Positions 14,266-18,949 of a stretch of 18,949 nucleotides of DNA are shown one piece after another; position 1 is the first letter of the stretch, and every line of letters starts with the position of its first letter. Below the pieces are notes generated by a model. It was not told the origin of the DNA and ran no database searches. It saw nothing but the letters and a program-made list of their open reading frames with translations. Source of the stretch: Thermoplasmata archaeon (GTDB lineage Archaea; Thermoplasmatota; Thermoplasmata; Thermoplasmatales; Thermoplasmataceae); contig JAJYZU010000005.1 in the NCBI GenBank assembly GCA_021799755.1, forward strand, positions 1 through 18,949, written 5' to 3'. The position numbers and the translations under genes are program-made.

Positions 14266-14625
14266 ATGACCACGGACACAATCGTTGTTGATTCCAACGC
14301 CCTGATATATTCTGTCAGATACAAAACTGACATTGGGAAGCAGCTTTCTGCGATTGGCTTTAGCAGGATTATTGTACCTGATTGTGTGATTAATGAACTT
14401 CATGGCCTTTCCACGCGCATAAACGAGGCAAGGGCTGCGGTGACCATTGCCGCCAGGTTTGAGAAGGCCGCAGTGACCGGAGCTTGCGATTCCGCAATAA
14501 TTGACCTTGCTCAGAGCTTGAAATGTGCCCTTCTGACAAATGACAGGGAGATGATCATGACCGCCAAGGAAAAGCTTCTTAAGGTATACAGCGTGAAAAG
14601 AAAAAGCATAATTGGTGCCGTATGA
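14266..14625 (+). CDS. PIN-domain nuclease (archaeal FCF1/Utp24-like)
   Basis: The 119-residue protein is a single PIN domain. Four acidic residues that would bind Mg2+/Mn2+ are in place: Asp9 (VVDSNALIY), Glu44 (CVINELHG), Asp75 (CDSAIIDLA) and Asp93 (LLTNDREM). The compact size, the C-terminal basic strand (VYSVKRKSII) and the position next to an aIF2 subunit gene fit the archaeal PIN family related to eukaryotic Fcf1/Utp24, which processes pre-rRNA. No antitoxin gene lies beside it, so a VapC toxin is less likely. The ATG is one base after the aIF2-beta stop, implying translational coupling. Confidence 0.9.
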   Translation: MTTDTIVVDSNALIYSVRYKTDIGKQLSAIGFSRIIVPDCVINELHGLSTRINEARAAVTIAARFEKAAVTGACDSAIIDLAQSLKCALLTNDREMIMTAKEKLLKVYSVKRKSIIGAV

Positions 14626-14657
14626 TCTTGGCATCGTATATCTCGTTCAAGGCGACC

Positions 14658-14665
14658 AAAGGGGA
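14658..14665 (+). promoter_or_regulatory. SD sequence of the riboflavin kinase gene
   Basis: AAAGGGGA lies about 8 nt before the ATG at 14674 and supports that start as an internal, SD-led operon gene. Confidence 0.4.
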
Positions 14666-14673
14666 AAAAATCT

Positions 14674-15360
14674 ATGAGAGAAACTAGACAGCGTGACCAC
14701 CAGCTTTACTTCGGGCTGAAATACATAAAGGAACTCATGGGGAATGAAGCCAGACGCAATATATCTTCAGGAGACCTTGCTGAAAAAATTGGAATTAGCC
14801 AGCAGTCAGCATCCAGGCTAATGATAAGGCTCAATTCGGAGAAATATATTGACAGGACTCTGGAAAACCGCAAACAAAGCGTATCAGTTACAGAAAAGGG
14901 GCTGGATTTGCTTTTTACTGAACTTGATTCGCTGACAAGGATACTCAATATGTCAGATACGATAGAAATTGAGGGAGAAGTAAGCAGCGGGCTTGGAGAG
15001 GGTAGGTATTACATTTCGAGAAAATCCTATATCATTCAGTTCCAGGAGAAACTCGGCTTTATCCCATTCCTTGGCACCCTGAACATTAAAGTAAGCCAGG
15101 AATTTCAAAATGAGTTACGAAGGCTGAGAAATAGCTCCGGGATACACATAGATGGCTTTCAGACAGAGGATCGGACATTCGGAGCGGTCAAGGCATTCAA
15201 TGCAGACATAATGGGAATACCATGCGCCGCAATTATGCCTGAAAGGACTGTATATAGCGATGTTCTCGAACTCATATCCAGTGATTATCTAAGGGATAAG
15301 CTCAAGCTAAGTGACAATTCAAGAGTCCGCGTCAGGGTTGAACTGGGAGTTCGGCAATGA
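14674..15360 (+). CDS. rbkR: CTP-dependent riboflavin kinase fused to HTH regulator
   Basis: The C-terminal part (about 96-225) is the archaeal RibK fold that makes FMN from riboflavin with CTP rather than ATP. Motifs are the glycine-rich GLGEGRYYIS at 106-115 and PFLGTLNIKV at 131-140. The N-terminal 90 residues are a MarR-like winged helix (SGDLAEKIGISQQSASRLMIRLNSEKYI, then the wing). This two-domain form is the known bifunctional archaeal regulator RbkR, which represses riboflavin genes as well as making FMN. Length of 228 residues is normal. The gene sits 48 nt after the PIN gene on the same strand, with an SD-like AAAGGGG before the ATG, so it is probably the last gene of the aIF2-beta operon. 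I see no clear operator in the short gap. Confidence 0.93.
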   Translation: MRETRQRDHQLYFGLKYIKELMGNEARRNISSGDLAEKIGISQQSASRLMIRLNSEKYIDRTLENRKQSVSVTEKGLDLLFTELDSLTRILNMSDTIEIEGEVSSGLGEGRYYISRKSYIIQFQEKLGFIPFLGTLNIKVSQEFQNELRRLRNSSGIHIDGFQTEDRTFGAVKAFNADIMGIPCAAIMPERTVYSDVLELISSDYLRDKLKLSDNSRVRVRVELGVRQ

Positions 15361-15362
15361 AT

Positions 15363-15626
15363 TTAGGAACCAACGTCTATTTTCCCTGATTTAACTTCCC
15401 CTACAACCTTATTGAACCTATCCGTGGCTTCTTCTTCTGAAAGCCCACACTCATAAAGTTCCATGTATATTTCGTATGGCTCTTCGCTATCATAATTCTC
15501 CTGCCGGTCCAGGAAGATCTTAGTGTACCCGCAAGTCCTGTCGCCATCAAAGTTAAGCTTGTAATAAAGCTCGACGGTGACATTTTTCTCCAATATCTTC
15601 TCATTTTTCCTGACGAGTTCATTCAT
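15363..15626 (-). CDS. Small acidic protein downstream of purL, unknown
   Basis: The 87-residue protein is acidic and rich in Glu, Asp and Tyr, with two cysteines (TCGY and YECG). It has a beta-like first half (VTVELYYKLNFDGDRTCGYTKIFL) and a helical second half (LSEEEATDRFNKVVGEVKSGKI). I do not recognise a family. GAGGAT lies about 6 nt before the ATG at 15626, and the gene follows the purL stop by 20 nt on the same strand, so it is probably the last gene of the purS-purL operon. Its stop faces rbkR across 2 nt. A 73-codon frame overlapping it on the same strand (15401-15622) has a poor composition and is not real. Confidence 0.75.
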   Translation of the reverse strand: MNELVRKNEKILEKNVTVELYYKLNFDGDRTCGYTKIFLDRQENYDSEEPYEIYMELYECGLSEEEATDRFNKVVGEVKSGKIDVGS

Positions 15627-15646
15627 GTTAGATCCTCAGTATATGA

Positions 15647-17959
15647 TCATATATAATTATCCAGTCCATGATCCCATGCTTCCCTGAGTTCCTCTACCCC
15701 GAGATTCACGTAGTTCAGGCCCACATCATCTATAATAGCTCTGTCTCCACCGGTTCTGCCCAGCTTCACTAGGTTGACATCAGTGAAGCACTTTGAAAAC
15801 TCCTCATAGTCTTTTTCCTTAACCTCGGCAATTATCCTGTTTCCGGCTTCAGAGAATAATTTCTGCGTTATCCGACCACGTGATACATCACTGAGGTCTA
15901 TGGAAAAACCTACCCCTCTGCCGAATGACATCTCGAATGCAGTCATTGCAATGCCCCCTCCTGAAACATCATGTGCCGATACCACAAATCCGCGGCGGAC
16001 GGCTGCGATGAACCCGGAATAAATCCGGGATAGCTCGTCAATATCGACACCGGGCGCATCGTATGAAGTGACACCACTATAAATGCTGAATAGGCTTCCA
16101 GATAGATCTGGAGGACTGTTACCGATGAGCACCACAATGTTTCCGGCTCCCTTGAATTCTGAACTCAGTGCCGTCGTAACGTTCTCACATATCCCGGTGA
16201 AGAGGATTGTGGGAGTTGGTATGATGCTAGAGCTGCTCGATCCATTGTACAGACTAACGTTTCCTGCGACAACGGGCAGCTTGAACTTCCTGCAAAAATC
16301 GCCAATGGCACGTACCGATTCGACAAACTCCCCCATCGAATCCGGCTTTTCTGGATCCCCGAAGTTGAGGGAATCTACGATCGAATGCGGGATGGAGCCG
16401 GAAACCATTATATTCCTGAAGCCCTCAGAGAGTGCTGCAAGAGTGCCGTTATAAGGGTTCAGCGAAACCATTCTCGGTGCAGTTCCTATGGACAGGGCAA
16501 GCCCCCTCATGCTCTCTTCAAGTGGCTTTATTATGGCGCAGTCAGAATGAGTTTCATGGTTTGGAAACCCTGTTAGTGGTTTAGATATTGTATTACCCCT
16601 AACGGTGAAATCGTACTGTCTTATGACCCTGAACCGGGAACAGACATTTGGATCTGATGCGAACTTCAACATCAGTTCGTTAAAATTCTGCGGTTCCCTT
16701 GGCAAGGCTGTTTCCTTCCTGTCCACTACTTTTGTTCGGTAAGGCCTGCAATACATTGGACCAGAAGTCAGGAAGGGGAGGCTTAGGTCCATCTCCTTTC
16801 TTTCCCCGTTGTAAATAACCAGGTTGTTTCCGTCCTTAACTGTGCCTATTACCGAAAACTCAATGTCCCACTTTTTGAAAATCTGTGAGACCCTCTCAAG
16901 ATTTTCCTTTGATACTGCCAGGAGCATCCTTTCCTGGCTTTCGCTTATCCAGATTTCCCAAGAGGCCATGTCAGATTCCTTGAGCAGAACGTTTTCAAGG
17001 TGTATTTCTGCGGATGTACCCCCGGCATAGCACATTTCCCCAATCGAGCTTGACATCCCGCCGCCACCAAGGTCTTTCATCCCGTCAATGAGCCCCTGAT
17101 CGACAGCCTCCAGTATGGAGTGGATAAGAGGTTCCTTTATTATGGGATTTCCAAGCTGCACAGCTCTTTTGTTGGACTCCTTTTCGCTTATCCGCACAGA
17201 CGCAAAGTTGACACCGTGAATGCCATCCCTGCCGGTTCTTCCTCCTGCAAGGATCAGCAGATCTCCTACTTTCTCTATCTTACTCCTGATTATGTTGTCT
17301 TTCCTGGCTATTCCTATGCATCCGGCGTTTACCAGCGGATTGTTGTTATATGAATGGTGAAAATCCACTGATCCTGCAACATTGGGTATTCCTACACGAT
17401 TTCCATAATCTCGGATCCCACTGACTATACCGTTGAAGGTGAAACGCTGTGTCAATCCATGATCGTTCGTTGCGTTTTCTTTGATGTCCCCCAAGTAAAT
17501 TGAATCCATGAGTGCTACAGGCTGGGCGCCCATGCAAAGAATATCACGTATAATGCCCCCGATCCCGGTAGCTGCACCGCCGTATGGCTCTATGGCGCTG
17601 GGGTGATTATGACTTTCCATTTTGACAACGTAGGCATGATCGCTATCGAATTCCACAACCCCGGCGTCATCTTCCATTGCCAATATGGTATAATCTGTCT
17701 TTAAACCTGAAAGAAATTTCTTGAGATAAAGCTTGGATGACTTATAGCAGCAGTGTTCACTCCACGCCTGCGCCATGGCTTGAATCTCCAGCATGGTCGG
17801 GTTTCTTCCTAGATCCCTGAAGTAATGTGCTAGCATTATCATCTCATCCCTGTTCAGTGACAGAGACAGATCTTCACTTAGCTTCTCAAGATCTTTTGCA
17901 GGCGCGCCTATGAGGTCTACCTCTTCATTCTGAACGATTTTCCTGGACCTTCCGGGCAT
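15647..17959 (-). CDS. purL: Phosphoribosylformylglycinamidine synthase, small PurL
   Basis: PurL converts FGAR to FGAM with ATP, using ammonia delivered by PurQ. At about 770 residues it is the small form, which works with separate PurS and PurQ. Visible motifs are QAWSEHC with catalytic His69, MESHNHPSAIEPYGGAATGIGGIIRD at 114-139 (metal and nucleotide site), GGRTGRDGIHG, KDLGGGGMSSS, and the second half repeat with NVSLYNGSSSS and SAHDVSGGGIAM, showing the internal duplication of the AIRS-like fold. ATG 17959 comes one base after the purS stop; a GTG at 17968 (three codons earlier) overlaps purS by 8 nt and is an alternative. No purQ is present in this window, so it must lie elsewhere. Confidence 0.97.
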   Translation of the reverse strand: MPGRSRKIVQNEEVDLIGAPAKDLEKLSEDLSLSLNRDEMIMLAHYFRDLGRNPTMLEIQAMAQAWSEHCCYKSSKLYLKKFLSGLKTDYTILAMEDDAGVVEFDSDHAYVVKMESHNHPSAIEPYGGAATGIGGIIRDILCMGAQPVALMDSIYLGDIKENATNDHGLTQRFTFNGIVSGIRDYGNRVGIPNVAGSVDFHHSYNNNPLVNAGCIGIARKDNIIRSKIEKVGDLLILAGGRTGRDGIHGVNFASVRISEKESNKRAVQLGNPIIKEPLIHSILEAVDQGLIDGMKDLGGGGMSSSIGEMCYAGGTSAEIHLENVLLKESDMASWEIWISESQERMLLAVSKENLERVSQIFKKWDIEFSVIGTVKDGNNLVIYNGERKEMDLSLPFLTSGPMYCRPYRTKVVDRKETALPREPQNFNELMLKFASDPNVCSRFRVIRQYDFTVRGNTISKPLTGFPNHETHSDCAIIKPLEESMRGLALSIGTAPRMVSLNPYNGTLAALSEGFRNIMVSGSIPHSIVDSLNFGDPEKPDSMGEFVESVRAIGDFCRKFKLPVVAGNVSLYNGSSSSSIIPTPTILFTGICENVTTALSSEFKGAGNIVVLIGNSPPDLSGSLFSIYSGVTSYDAPGVDIDELSRIYSGFIAAVRRGFVVSAHDVSGGGIAMTAFEMSFGRGVGFSIDLSDVSRGRITQKLFSEAGNRIIAEVKEKDYEEFSKCFTDVNLVKLGRTGGDRAIIDDVGLNYVNLGVEELREAWDHGLDNYI

Positions 17960-17960
17960 G

Positions 17961-18206
17961 TTAATCACTTATCTTCTGGATGGTAAATTTCTGTATGACT
18001 GGATTATATAGCAGCTTGTCTGAAATTTCCTTCACGGATTTCATTGCTTCCTTCTCATTTCCGGTCAAAGAGAATTCAAAAGACCTTGAGATCCTTACGG
18101 AAGCCACACTGTCAAACCCTATGCTCCTGAGATTTTTAAGAACGGTTTCTGATTCTGGATCTTCCACTCCATCAAGATATTCTATCCTGACAAGTATCTT
18201 AGGCAT
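17961..18206 (-). CDS. purS: FGAM synthase subunit PurS
   Basis: PurS dimers bridge PurL and PurQ in the FGAM synthase complex. The protein from ATG 18206 has 81 residues, normal for the family: MPKILVRIEYLDGVEDPESE at the start, the LKNLRSIGFDSVASVRISRSFEF core, and a helix before NPVIQKFTIQKI at the end. A longer frame opens at 18230 (MHPLHFPS), but those eight residues do not fit the family. A TATA-like TTTAAT centred about 26 nt before 18206 supports this start and an own promoter in the 42-bp gap after the GGGP synthase gene. The stop is immediately followed by the purL ATG. Confidence 0.93.
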   Translation of the reverse strand: MPKILVRIEYLDGVEDPESETVLKNLRSIGFDSVASVRISRSFEFSLTGNEKEAMKSVKEISDKLLYNPVIQKFTIQKISD

Positions 18207-18229
18207 GGATGGAAAATGCAAAGGATGCA

Positions 18230-18238
18230 TTAAACATG
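18230..18238 (-). promoter_or_regulatory. TATA-like box for purS-purL
   Basis: GTTTAATGC on the minus strand lies about 26-28 nt before the purS ATG at 18206, suiting a leaderless transcript. Read-through from the GGGP synthase gene 42 bp upstream is also possible. Confidence 0.4.
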
Positions 18239-18248
18239 TCTGTTCGGG

Positions 18249-18949
18249 TCATGACTTAATCGCCTCAATAATGGGCTTGAGGGTACCATAGACATCTTTA
18301 GATTTCTCTGCAATAGTCCCTGTTACTATTATATCTGCTCCTGAAGATGCAATTTCCCTTGCACTTTCAGCGTTCCTTATGCCTCCTCCCACCAGGAGCG
18401 GTATGTCGATATTGGGCCTTACCGCGGATACTAGAGTCGGAGATACATGGCTGGACGCGCCGCTTCCAGCTTCAAAGTAGATTAGCTTCATGCCAAAAAA
18501 CTGGGCTGCAAGTGCGTAGGAAAGCGCCTGTTCACTATCTTCTCTCCCAATGAGATCGACTTTTCCAACCTTTCCAACGGTCATTCCTGGTTCGAAGACG
18601 AGATATCCCATGGGAATGATCTCTAAATTAAATCTCCTGAGAAACTGCGAAGCCTTCATCTGGTGCCTGACTATGAATTCTGGATCTGTTGAATTTAGAA
18701 GAGACATGAAATAAATTGCGTCGGCATACTTCGAGATCATGCTTGAAGATCCGGGGAAAATTATGACCTTGGTATCTGTATGCTTCTTTATCTCAATGAT
18801 ACATTCATCCATCACGCTTTGGGTAATGCCTGTAGATCCCCCTATCATGAAATAATCTGTTCCCGCCTTTTCTGCATCTGCGGCTATCGAAGAAGATTTT
18901 TCGGGGCTTTGAGATGCGGGATCGATCAGTGTCATGTGTATCTTTTCCT
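18249..18949 (-). CDS. Geranylgeranylglyceryl phosphate synthase, start outside window
   Basis: This enzyme joins geranylgeranyl diphosphate to sn-glycerol-1-phosphate, the first ether bond of archaeal lipids. The TIM-barrel motifs are present: HMTLIDPASQSPEK at the N-terminus, MIGGSTGI, IIFPGSSSMIS, IYFMSLLNSTDPEFIV, LIYFEAGSGAS, LVGGGIRNAESAREIA and the phosphate-binding IIVTGTIAE. The frame stays open through the right window edge: the codons before ATG 18935 read EKIH, matching the family's usual KIHMTLIDP. The true start is therefore beyond the window and the ATG at 18935 is internal. About 232 residues are visible. Together with HMG-CoA reductase this accounts for two steps of membrane lipid synthesis in the window. 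Confidence 0.94.
   Translation of the reverse strand, partial: EKIHMTLIDPASQSPEKSSSIAADAEKAGTDYFMIGGSTGITQSVMDECIIEIKKHTDTKVIIFPGSSSMISKYADAIYFMSLLNSTDPEFIVRHQMKASQFLRRFNLEIIPMGYLVFEPGMTVGKVGKVDLIGREDSEQALSYALAAQFFGMKLIYFEAGSGASSHVSPTLVSAVRPNIDIPLLVGGGIRNAESAREIASSGADIIVTGTIAEKSKDVYGTLKPIIEAIKS

Noticed and set aside
14266..14625. PIN protein as a VapC toxin
   Set aside because: No small antitoxin gene next to it, and its position one base after aIF2-beta fits the housekeeping Fcf1-like family better.
14622..14687. 21-codon frame starting at ATGA on the PIN stop and ending inside rbkR
   Set aside because: Too short to judge; no SD before it and no similarity I know. The ATGA overlap alone is common by chance.
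15401..15622. 73-codon frame overlapping the small acidic gene after purL
   Set aside because: It is a different reading frame of the same stretch with a basic, Ser/Lys/Arg-rich composition and no SD; the 87-codon frame has an SD and a balanced composition.

Overview
The window looks like chromosomal DNA of a Thermoplasmatales-type euryarchaeon. Archaeal markers are a geranylgeranylglyceryl phosphate (GGGP) synthase, a CTP-dependent riboflavin kinase fused to a helix-turn-helix domain, archaeal aIF2-beta with a C-terminal TRAM domain, a PyrB/PyrI pair and Dph6. A class II (bacterial-type) HMG-CoA reductase fits Thermoplasmatales or Archaeoglobus better than other archaea. Codon use favours ATA and AGG. 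Genes that open a transcript mostly have a TATA-like box about 26-33 nt before the start codon (leaderless transcripts), while internal operon genes tend to have a Shine-Dalgarno (SD) stretch. I found no rRNA, tRNA, CRISPR array, insertion sequence or prophage.

Layout. 1-625 (-): the 5' part of an unrecognised gene, cut by the window edge. 626-1025: divergent intergenic gap. 1026-2979 (+): purB and a winged-helix-like protein. 2976-4139 (-) and 4305-5375 (+): two divergent radical SAM proteins. 5412-6050 (-): Dph6-type diphthine-ammonia ligase that seems to start at ATT, divergent from a peroxiredoxin (6169-6642). 6648-7487 (-): thioredoxin-fold protein without its cysteines. 7567-8052 (+): DUF2240-like protein. 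8053-10095 (-): hmgA then a TPR-like protein. 10319-10490: truncated, frameshifted membrane-protein remnant. 10547-11928 (+): pyrB-pyrI. 11977-13231 (-): ribbon-helix-helix regulator followed by a divergent FtsZ/tubulin-like protein. 13647-15360 (+): aIF2-beta, PIN nuclease, riboflavin kinase/regulator. 15363-18949 (-): GGGP synthase (start outside the window), purS, purL and a small acidic protein.

Functionally the window is mostly housekeeping: purine synthesis (PurB, PurS, PurL), the committed step of pyrimidine synthesis (PyrBI), isoprenoid ether lipid synthesis (HMG-CoA reductase, GGGP synthase), translation (aIF2-beta, Dph6, PIN nuclease) and flavin synthesis. The parts most worth a second look are the ribbon-helix-helix plus degenerate FtsZ-like pair, which resembles the haloarchaeal CdrS-FtsZ arrangement and has palindromes upstream; the apparent AUU start of dph6; the decayed membrane-protein gene before pyrB; the cysteine-less thioredoxin-fold protein; and a hairpin plus T-run between the two radical SAM genes.
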